The position numbers were made by a program, and so were the translations under genes. Shown here piece by piece: positions 1 to 5,820 of a stretch of DNA of 6,854 nt. Within the stretch, counting starts at the first letter, position 1. Every line of letters starts with the position of its first letter. The stretch is from Pseudomonadota bacterium (GTDB lineage Bacteria > Myxococcota_A > Polyangia > Haliangiales > Haliangiaceae), in the NCBI GenBank assembly GCA_023430775.1, contig JAEYYY010000748.1:1-6854 (forward strand), written 5' to 3'. The notes under the pieces are model-generated. The model had not been told where the DNA came from. It saw nothing but the letters and a program-made list of their open reading frames with translations, and made no database searches.

Positions 1-1226
1 CACTTGAGCGGCTCGCCGGCAGGCACCACGCGCGCGGGATCGTCGAGCGGGTTGTCGCAGACACCGAGCTCGCCGATCGGTCCCGGCCGCGGTGCGCGCG
101 CGATCGACAGCCGCGCCGGCTCGGCATGCGCGATCTCGTCGCGGGTCGCGTTGCGAAGCAGCAGACCGGGCACGCTGCGGCCGGCGATCTCGATCACCAG
201 CGCGCCCTTGTCGCGCACCACGATCGCGACGCGCGAGCCGGGTGCGGGTTGCGGCAGCGTCGTGCGGACGGCACGCGCGAGCTTGCCGAGCGGACTGTCA
301 TCGCCGCGCGTCGGATACGGCAGCGTGCCCATCACCACGGGCCCGACCTCGGAGGTCTGGACCTCGCGCTCCTCGAGCGAGGCCGACAGCTCGCGGCCCC
401 ACGGCGCACCGACGGCATAGGCGACCAGCGTCGCGCGCTCGCGGCGGAGGGCGAGGACGTCGTGCTCGGCGCGGATCAGATCGTGCTTCTCGAGCTCGAC
501 CGCGACGCCGAGTGCGCTGACCACCCACGCATCGCCGGCGGGCGTGCGCGTGCCGAGCCGCGGATCGCGACCGACGACCATGTTGGCGAGCCTGCCGAGC
601 AGCTCGTCGCGACCGACGAAGCCGGTGCGGCCGCCGGCCAGCACGGTGACGCGCGCGATCCGATCGGCGCGCAGCGGGTGCTCCTCGTCCTCGGTCTCGA
701 GCACGACGCGCAGCGCCGAGGCCATCGCGGTCGGCGCGTAGCCGGCGCGCTCGAGCAGCCACACGGCGCGCTCGTCGGCGATCGCCTCGGCATCGCGGCG
801 ATGGACGAAGCCTTCATCGGGTGGCCGGCCGAACAGCGAGACGATGCCGTGACGGCCCTCGACATGCGCGAGCTCGTGCGAGATCACGGCGGCCAGCTCC
901 GCCTCGGAGCCGAGCTTCTCGAGCGTGCGGCGCGCGATCACGATCCGGCGTCCCGAGGTGGCGTAGGTCTCGTCGCGATCCGCGATCAACACGCGCGGCG
1001 GCGCGGTGAGCAGCGAGTGCCTGGCGACGCGATCGGCGACGCTCTGCACGTAGCGGCGCAGCGCGCTGTCGTCGTAGATGTCGAGCTCGGCGGCGGCGAG
1101 ATCGCGCTCGGCCATCCAGCCGAGGCAGCCCTCCGCATCGCGCGCGGTGCACGGCTTCGGCACGTCGGCACCGAGGTAGCTCGGCTTGCTGCAGCCGACC
1201 AGCAGCACCAGCAAGACGAGCTTCAC
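1..1226 (-). CDS. M48-family zinc metalloprotease lipoprotein (C-terminus beyond window)
   Basis: This is a predicted envelope-located metalloprotease of the M48 type, the group that includes the periplasmic proteases BepA and LoiP. The frame is open from a GTG at 1226 to the window edge, giving 408 codons with no stop. The N-terminus is a short hydrophobic stretch ending in the lipobox LVGC, with Cys12 as the lipidated residue. The zinc-binding motif HELAH lies at residues 117-121, preceded by a helix (EAELAAVIS), and the third ligand is probably Glu147 in EAIAD, followed by the typical M48 helix with an ERAGY motif. The region after about residue 240 is not recognised. The start is supported by a GGAGA Shine-Dalgarno at 1234-1238, seven bases upstream, and the start overlaps the upstream gene's stop as GTGA, implying translational coupling. 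The spacing between HELAH and Glu147 is unusually short. The protease assignment is firm; the substrate is unknown. Confidence 0.85.
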   Translation of the reverse strand, partial: MKLVLLVLLVGCSKPSYLGADVPKPCTARDAEGCLGWMAERDLAAAELDIYDDSALRRYVQSVADRVARHSLLTAPPRVLIADRDETYATSGRRIVIARRTLEKLGSEAELAAVISHELAHVEGRHGIVSLFGRPPDEGFVHRRDAEAIADERAVWLLERAGYAPTAMASALRVVLETEDEEHPLRADRIARVTVLAGGRTGFVGRDELLGRLANMVVGRDPRLGTRTPAGDAWVVSALGVAVELEKHDLIRAEHDVLALRRERATLVAYAVGAPWGRELSASLEEREVQTSEVGPVVMGTLPYPTRGDDSPLGKLARAVRTTLPQPAPGSRVAIVVRDKGALVIEIAGRSVPGLLLRNATRDEIAHAEPARLSIARAPRPGPIGELGVCDNPLDDPARVVPAGEPLK

Positions 1227-2035
1227 TGCGCGGTCTCCAGCACGGCCTCGAGCTCGATCACGCCGCGATCGATCGAGACCACGGTGCGCAGATCGACCCA
1301 GCGATCGAGCTTGCGCCGCGCGCGCTCGATGCCGGTGCGGATCGCGGTGCCGTCGTACCAGGCGCCCGGCTCGATGCGGATCTCGTCGAGCACGGCGGCC
1401 CGCGCCTTGGCCCCGGCCCCGCGGGCGCGGATCGCGGCGACCCGGAACCGCGGTCCGGGGGTGATCGGTATGGTCAGCGCGATCGTGTCGTCGCCGTAGC
1501 GCGCGACGGGCGGCGCGATCTTGGCCTCGAGCCAGCCGGCATCGCGATAGCGCTCCTGCAGGCGGGTCAGCGCGCGCTGCAACCGGTACTCGACATAGAC
1601 GCCGCCGACGGTGTTGACCGTGCCGAGCGCATCCTCGAGCACCGCCAGCCGCTCGCGCGCCGGGAACTCGTCGGTGGTCGCGAAGGCGATGTCGCTGATC
1701 TTGAACTTCGGACCGAGCGTGACGGCGACGTCGAGATCGGTGAAGCAGCCCTGCTTGCGGGTGATCGCGATCGCCGCGCGCGCGTGACCCTCGGCGCGCA
1801 GCCGCTCGAGCGCGACCTCGACGATGCGTGCCGCGCGCGTGGTGTCATCGATCGTGCCCTCGAGGATGGCGAGCGCGGGCACCTGCGCCTTGGTCGCGCC
1901 GGTGACGCGGACCTGACCGACCCGCATGATCGTGCACGGCGCCGCGATCGCGGGATGTGCCGGCGGACGACCTCCGGTCCGGCCACAGCTGATCACGCCG
2001 AGCCAGATCACGTAGGCCATCAGACCGAGCCGCAT
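1223..2035 (-). CDS. POTRA-only lipoprotein, BamA/TamA-like repeats without barrel
   Basis: The 270-aa product looks like three consecutive POTRA modules, the periplasmic docking domains of Omp85 proteins such as BamA and TamA, with no beta-barrel after them. The N-terminus is a hydrophobic segment (residues 3-16) ending in the lipobox VISC, with Cys17 the lipidation site. Module 1 spans about 37-111, module 2 about 112-196 and module 3 about 197-266. The joints carry the POTRA-type signatures LGPKFKISDI (about 108-116) and TPGPRFRVAAI (about 192-202). Each module has the strand-helix-helix-strand-strand order, for example a helix with RALTRLQERYRDAGWLEAKI. The ATG at 2035 is chosen because it gives a full signal peptide and has AGGGA four bases upstream. 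An ATG at 2020 would also keep the lipobox; a frame extension to 2119 adds a non-signal stretch. It is first in a two-gene unit with the M48 protease. POTRA identity is by pattern, fairly confident. Confidence 0.78.
   Translation of the reverse strand: MRLGLMAYVIWLGVISCGRTGGRPPAHPAIAAPCTIMRVGQVRVTGATKAQVPALAILEGTIDDTTRAARIVEVALERLRAEGHARAAIAITRKQGCFTDLDVAVTLGPKFKISDIAFATTDEFPARERLAVLEDALGTVNTVGGVYVEYRLQRALTRLQERYRDAGWLEAKIAPPVARYGDDTIALTIPITPGPRFRVAAIRARGAGAKARAAVLDEIRIEPGAWYDGTAIRTGIERARRKLDRWVDLRTVVSIDRGVIELEAVLETAQ
1234..1238 (-). promoter_or_regulatory. Ribosome binding site of the M48 protease gene
   Basis: Read on the minus strand this is GGAGA, seven bases before the GTG at 1226. It lies inside the 3' end of the POTRA-protein gene. 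It is a good Shine-Dalgarno match, and it decides the start in favour of the GTG that gives the lipoprotein signal. Confidence 0.6.
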
Positions 2036-2190
2036 GCCGTCCCTGGGAGCAAGCACCGCACCACGGGCAAGTCCGCATGACTCCACGGGGGATCGGCTGC
2101 GAGCTGTAAACCTCGGCATGCAGCCCGGTCACCACGGAGCCTCAGGCCAGAAAACTTGCCGCCCGCGATCTCGCGGTCGAGGCTGGGGAG
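2036..2190. promoter_or_regulatory. Divergent intergenic region with presumed promoters for both operons
   Basis: This 155-bp stretch lies between the minus-strand POTRA/M48 unit and the plus-strand zinc-ribbon operon, so it should hold promoters in both directions. It contains the most A/T-rich patches nearby, a TGTAAA at 2105-2110 (TTTACA on the minus strand) and AAAACTT at 2151-2157, but no convincing paired -35/-10 boxes. A near-palindrome CCGCGA-TC-TCGCGG lies at 2163-2176, and GAGG at 2179-2182 is a plausible Shine-Dalgarno for the gene at 2191. The promoter role is inferred from gene arrangement. Confidence 0.45.
2040..2044 (-). promoter_or_regulatory. Ribosome binding site of the POTRA lipoprotein gene
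   Basis: On the minus strand this reads AGGGA, four bases before the ATG at 2035. The spacing is slightly short. It is the best Shine-Dalgarno among the candidate starts (2119, 2035, 2020), which is why 2035 was chosen. Confidence 0.4.
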
Positions 2191-2625
2191 GTGAGCTTCG
2201 TCCACTGCCCCGATTGCCAGCGCGCGTACAACCTCGTCGGCTCGCCCGCGTGCCCGCATTGCGGGGTGCGCGCCGGTGCGCCGGCCGATCCGACCGAGGA
2301 CATCCTGGTCGCCGCGGATCAGCTGGCGCGCGCGGTCGCTCGCGCCACGCCGGCCCAGCTCGCCGCCGCCGAGGTCGCGATGCTGACGCGATCGACGCAG
2401 CTCGCGCTGCCGTCGCCGGATCGTCCGGACTTCTCGGCGCCACCTGCGATGCTGCGCGCGGTGCGCACGGCACTCTTGCCCCCGCCGCCGGCACCGCCTT
2501 CGCGACGCGAGCGGTTGCGGCTCGCGGCCTCCGAATGGTTACGACGCCTGCCTGCTCCGGCGGCGCTCGCCTCGCGCGCCACCGCGTGGTCATCGCGCGC
2601 TCGCGCGCTCCTCGCGACGTTCTGA
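2191..2625 (+). CDS. Small zinc-ribbon protein, function unknown
   Basis: The product is 144 aa. Residues 1-25 form a zinc ribbon with Cys6, Cys9, Cys21 and Cys24 in the pattern CPDC-x11-CPHC, the short form seen in many bacterial proteins where it acts as a small structural or binding knuckle. The middle (about 30-100) is Ala- and Pro-rich with one likely helix (ADQLARAVARATPAQLAAAE) and a run of four prolines near residue 100. The C-terminal 40 residues are rich in Arg, Ala and Leu and could form basic amphipathic helices. The GTG at 2191 is the first start after an in-frame stop at 2107. GAGG lies eight bases upstream, and a GGGGAG run abuts the start. No signal peptide is visible, so it is probably cytoplasmic. 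It leads a tight three-gene run, 36 bp ahead of the secreted thioredoxin-fold gene. No specific function is recognised. Confidence 0.75.
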   Translation: MSFVHCPDCQRAYNLVGSPACPHCGVRAGAPADPTEDILVAADQLARAVARATPAQLAAAEVAMLTRSTQLALPSPDRPDFSAPPAMLRAVRTALLPPPPAPPSRRERLRLAASEWLRRLPAPAALASRATAWSSRARALLATF

Positions 2626-2661
2626 GCCCCACGCCGGGTCCGCTTTGCGTATGTTCGCGGC

Positions 2662-4623
2662 GTGCTGATCCGGGTCTTGATCGCCCTCGTCCTCGCTGCA
2701 CAGCTCGCGCACGCACAACCCCGCTCGGCCCTGGGCCAGCCCTTGCCCGACGCGAACCTGCCGATCGGCACGGTCTCGGTGCGCGTGCTCGAGGGCACGC
2801 CGTCGAAGCCGGCCGCGAACGTCGTCGTCACGCTCGCGATCACCGGCGGCAAGAGCAGGTCGATCGCCACCGATGGCAGCGGCCGCGCCGTGTTCGACGG
2901 CGTCGCCGCGAAGAGTCGCGTCACCGTGTCGGTGCCCTCGAAGGCGCCCGACCTCGCGCGCAGCACGTTCCTGATCCCCGAGACCGGCGGTTATCGCCTG
3001 ATGCTGTCGACGGCGCCGTGGCAGATGCCCGCGCTGCCGAGCGTGCGCGAGATCAGCGGCAAGGCGATGCCGACTCCCGATCTCCCTGCCGGCACGCTGT
3101 CGGTCAGCGTTTCGTACGATAACCGCAACGATCCGAAGCCACCGGCCGGCATCCCGGTGACGCTGGTTGGCTACGCCGCCGATGGCAAGGTCACGGTCGC
3201 GACCAAGAAGTCCGATGCCAAGGGCGAGGTCGTGTTCAAGGGCCTCGACACCAGCGAGCGCACCGCGTACTTCACGTTCGCGGTGATGCCGCGCGCCGGC
3301 AGCATGGATCGCCTGTGGGCGAACGCCATCGTGCCGACCGCGTCGAACGGCTGGAAGCTCGTGCTCTCGTCGCACCGGCGAGACTCGAAGCAGCCGCCAC
3401 TCGACGAGACCAGCCCGGCGGCCAGGGGCAAGGTGTGGATCGATCTGGACGGCGCTCCCGATCCGGCCGCGCCGATCGAGGTGATCGATGCGGCCACCGG
3501 CAAGGTGCTCGCGAAGGGCACGGCGAGATCGCGCGACACGTACGCGGTGCTCGACGTCAAGACCGCGCCGGGACAGGTGCTCTACGCGCAGACCACGGCG
3601 CGCAACGAGAGCTATCGATCGCAACCGGTGGTCGCGATCGCCGAGCGCGGCGCGAGACTGGCGATCCGTGCTGTACCGAGGCTGTCGCAGAAGTTCGACC
3701 TGATCGCGGTCGCCGAGGACGGCGAGCTGGAGGTCCAGATGCGGTACTTCCTCGACAACCACTCGTGGTCGCCCGCGACGGGTCCGATCGAGGTGCCACT
3801 GCCGGTCGGCTTCAAGGATCTGGTGTTCCACGATCTCGACGAGCCGTACGCGAAGCCGAGCGCGAAGGGCTTCGTCGTCGCGGGACCGCTGCCGCCGGGT
3901 GGGCGCGACATCATCGTTGGCTTCACGCTGCCGGTGAAGGGCACGCGGGCCGACGTGGTGATGGATCTGCCCGTCGGCACCCTGGGGAGCAGCCTGCTCC
4001 TGCGCGGCGATCGCGGAGCCGCGTTCGTCGGCTTGCCGCCGGGATCGAGCGTGATGCAGACCGAGAAGGGCTCGCTCGTCGAGCACCTCACGATCCCGAG
4101 CGGCAAGACGCTCCGCTTCGGGATCACGGTACCGAAGGCGGATCCCAAGGTGATCGCACTCAAGAAGACCTGCCGCGAGCTCGCTCCGAATCGCGAGTCC
4201 CCGCTCGCCGGCAAGCCGCTGGTCGACTTCACCGCGCCGCTGCTCGACGGCAAGCCATTCAAGCTGTCCTCGCTCCAGGGCAAGCCGGTGTTCGTGACGT
4301 TCAACGCGAGCTGGAATTCGCTCAAGCAGGATCTCGACACGCTGCCCGCGCTCGCGACCAAGCTCGGTGGCCAGCTGGTCGTGGTGATGTCGGACACCGA
4401 CGCGGCGGATGTTCGCAAGGCGTTTCCGAGGCTGCCGGCTCGCGTGGTGCTCGACAAGCCGGTGGGCGATGCGTCGCTCGGCCCGATCACCGGCTCGTGG
4501 AACATCCACGCGGTGCCCGAGACCTACGTCATCGATCGCAAGGGCACCGTCAGGTTCCACGTCGTCAACTACCGCGACTGGAGCAAGCCCGAGGTCACGG
4601 CTTGCCTGAAGACCGGGCTGTAG
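2662..4623 (+). CDS. Secreted multidomain protein with C-terminal redox-dead thioredoxin fold
   Basis: The 653-aa product begins with a signal peptide, likely cut after AHA at residue 18. Two tandem beta-sandwich modules follow, starting at about residues 33 and 141 with matching text (LPIGTVSVRV and LPAGTLSVSV); both resemble carboxypeptidase-regulatory/transthyretin-like domains. A third, more divergent beta-rich module begins near 256. Another, at about 354-445, has a PLPVGFKDLVF and GPLPPGGRDIIVGFTLP pattern. The last 150 residues are TlpA/AhpC-like: DFTAPLLDGKPFKLSSLQGK, then FNASW at 547-551, and a cis-Pro region VPETYVIDRKG. The active-site CxxC is absent, with WNSLKQ in its place. The only two cysteines are Cys504 and Cys648, at the two ends of this domain. 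The GTG at 2662 is the only start that gives the signal peptide, and no clear ribosome binding site precedes it. It probably acts in the periplasm or at the cell surface as a binding or scaffold protein; this is inferred. Confidence 0.85.
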   Translation: MLIRVLIALVLAAQLAHAQPRSALGQPLPDANLPIGTVSVRVLEGTPSKPAANVVVTLAITGGKSRSIATDGSGRAVFDGVAAKSRVTVSVPSKAPDLARSTFLIPETGGYRLMLSTAPWQMPALPSVREISGKAMPTPDLPAGTLSVSVSYDNRNDPKPPAGIPVTLVGYAADGKVTVATKKSDAKGEVVFKGLDTSERTAYFTFAVMPRAGSMDRLWANAIVPTASNGWKLVLSSHRRDSKQPPLDETSPAARGKVWIDLDGAPDPAAPIEVIDAATGKVLAKGTARSRDTYAVLDVKTAPGQVLYAQTTARNESYRSQPVVAIAERGARLAIRAVPRLSQKFDLIAVAEDGELEVQMRYFLDNHSWSPATGPIEVPLPVGFKDLVFHDLDEPYAKPSAKGFVVAGPLPPGGRDIIVGFTLPVKGTRADVVMDLPVGTLGSSLLLRGDRGAAFVGLPPGSSVMQTEKGSLVEHLTIPSGKTLRFGITVPKADPKVIALKKTCRELAPNRESPLAGKPLVDFTAPLLDGKPFKLSSLQGKPVFVTFNASWNSLKQDLDTLPALATKLGGQLVVVMSDTDAADVRKAFPRLPARVVLDKPVGDASLGPITGSWNIHAVPETYVIDRKGTVRFHVVNYRDWSKPEVTACLKTGL

Positions 4624-5801
4624 TGTCGACGATCGCGCTCGAGCGCTACATCGCCGCCTTCGAGACCTGGGCGCACGTCGCGAACCAGGGCACGGCGATC
4701 ATGCAGAGCATCGCGCGCGTCGCCGAGTACCTTCGCGCCAGGTATCGCGGCGACGTCGAGATCGAGACGCTGTGCAACGACGGCATGGCGTGGCTGCGAG
4801 CGCAGCGGTTGCCGGTTCCCGACGTCGGCAAGTCGTGTCTGATGGGGCGGCTGATCTACGGCGGCGAGGAGCTGCGAACCCGGCCGTGCCCGGTGCATCA
4901 CGGCCACTGGAGCGGCTGCTCGCCGGAGCTGTGCCCGGGCGGCTGCAACTACGGCATCAACTGGACGGGCTGGCTTCCCAACGATCTCGTCGACGAATGG
5001 CCCGCACAAGCCGACGATGCAGCGCTCGCGGCGCTCGCCGATTCCGTGCGCGAGACCTGGAGCCCGGATCACCTCGCGGTCTATGCAGATCGCCTGATCG
5101 CGCTCGGCGATCCGCGCGGCGAGCTGATCACGCTCGAGCTCGCGATGGGCGACGCGCCGACCGCCGAGCAGCGCGTCCGTCACGACGCGTTGACGGCGGC
5201 GTGTTTCGGTGACATCCGCTCCACCGCGCAGGACGAATTTCGGTCGACCCGCGGCATCGGCACGCGTGCGAGTGTCGAGCTCGGCTTTCTCGCCGTCGAC
5301 GCGCGCGAGCCCAGCGATCTGCGCAAGGTCTACAACGCGCGCAACGGCCGCTACCTGAGAAAGCTCGCGATCCGCGGCGATAGCCGGGTGTGTTGCGATT
5401 CGCTGTGCGTGCTGTCGATCCGGCCGCACGCGTGGCTCGATCGCCTGACGGTGATCCAGGAGCCGGTGCCGCGTCACCCCTTCACTCTCGAGGCGCCGGC
5501 GGCGCGCGCGCTGTTCGCCGCGACACCGTGCCTGAGCGCGCTCGAGGTGACCGGTCGCCGCGTGATCGCCGTCGACGAGCTGCCGGTTGCGTGGCTGTGG
5601 ATGTCGGAGGTCGACACGGTGAGCTTCCAGCACGCGCCGCGGCTGACCACGCTGGTGCTGTCGGTCGACAAGGTCGACGACAGCTTCCCGGTGATCATCG
5701 GCGAGCTGGTGCGCCGCGCACCGGCGCTCGAATCGATCCACGTGCCCGCTCGCGCGGTCGCGGGGATCGCGCTCGATCACCCGAAGATCCGGGTGGTGTG
5801 A
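4623..5801 (+). CDS. TIGR02996-like repeat-companion protein with Cys/His cluster and leucine-rich strands
   Basis: The 392-aa product carries the repeat-companion signature HLAVYADRLIALGDPRGELI at about 149-168, close to the YADWL-x-E-x-GDPRGE-x-I pattern of TIGR02996, a module abundant in myxobacterial and planctomycete paralogue families and usually placed ahead of repeats. Here it is preceded by about 130 extra residues holding a cluster of Cys89, His92, His93, His95, Cys99, Cys104 and Cys108, with Cys51 and Cys72 further upstream; this looks metal-binding. The C-terminal half has irregular leucine-rich strands (LRKLAI at 245-250, then LCVLSI, LDRLTV, LSALEV, LTTLVL and LESIHV), suggesting an LRR-like solenoid. 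No signal peptide is seen. The GTG at 4623 overlaps the previous stop as TAGTG, so the gene is probably in the same operon. The biochemical role is unknown; a protein-interaction role is inferred. Confidence 0.8.
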   Translation: MSTIALERYIAAFETWAHVANQGTAIMQSIARVAEYLRARYRGDVEIETLCNDGMAWLRAQRLPVPDVGKSCLMGRLIYGGEELRTRPCPVHHGHWSGCSPELCPGGCNYGINWTGWLPNDLVDEWPAQADDAALAALADSVRETWSPDHLAVYADRLIALGDPRGELITLELAMGDAPTAEQRVRHDALTAACFGDIRSTAQDEFRSTRGIGTRASVELGFLAVDAREPSDLRKVYNARNGRYLRKLAIRGDSRVCCDSLCVLSIRPHAWLDRLTVIQEPVPRHPFTLEAPAARALFAATPCLSALEVTGRRVIAVDELPVAWLWMSEVDTVSFQHAPRLTTLVLSVDKVDDSFPVIIGELVRRAPALESIHVPARAVAGIALDHPKIRVV

Positions 5802-5820
5802 TGCGCTGCCGTCAGCGATC
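5800..5820. terminator. Hairpin between convergent stops, possible bidirectional terminator
   Basis: GAT(G)CGCTG at 5800-5808 pairs with CAGCGATC at 5813-5820 around a four-base loop CCGT, giving eight base pairs with one bulged G. It spans the stop codons of both convergent genes (5799-5801 and 5812-5814). There is no T-tract on either side, so it is not a canonical intrinsic terminator; it could still slow polymerase or protect 3' ends. Confidence 0.3.

Noticed and set aside
126..1499. A 457-codon plus-strand open frame across the M48 gene
   Set aside because: It is antisense to HELAH and the lipoprotein signal, crosses the junction of two coupled minus-strand genes, and its composition is shadow-like.
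2071..2110. TTTACA on the minus strand as a -35 box for the POTRA/M48 unit
   Set aside because: No acceptable -10 hexamer lies 16-18 bases downstream of it.
2036..2119. Longer N-terminus for the POTRA lipoprotein, starting at 2119
   Set aside because: The added 28 residues are polar and basic and would bury the signal peptide and lipobox. The start at 2035 has a ribosome binding site.
2651..2668. A five-codon ATG mini-frame overlapping the start of the secreted-protein gene
   Set aside because: It has no ribosome binding site and is too short to distinguish from chance.
2034..3122. A 362-codon plus-strand frame across the zinc-ribbon gene and the start of the next
   Set aside because: It is out of frame with two supported genes, very Arg-rich, and has no motif.
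2590..4560. A 656-codon open frame antisense to the secreted thioredoxin-fold gene
   Set aside because: Its translation is dominated by Arg, His, Glu and Leu with no recognisable domain, and it mirrors a plus-strand gene with a signal peptide and clear fold motifs. Long antisense frames are expected from strong G/C third-position bias.
3315..4622. Upstream extension of the TIGR02996-like gene's open frame
   Set aside because: It overlaps the preceding gene's coding region in another frame with Arg/Gly-rich shadow sequence. The GTG at 4623 in the TAGTG overlap is the sensible start.
4569..5780. A 403-codon open frame antisense to the TIGR02996-like gene
   Set aside because: It has no domain or signal, has an Arg/His/Asp-rich composition, and fully overlaps a gene with a recognised motif on the other strand.
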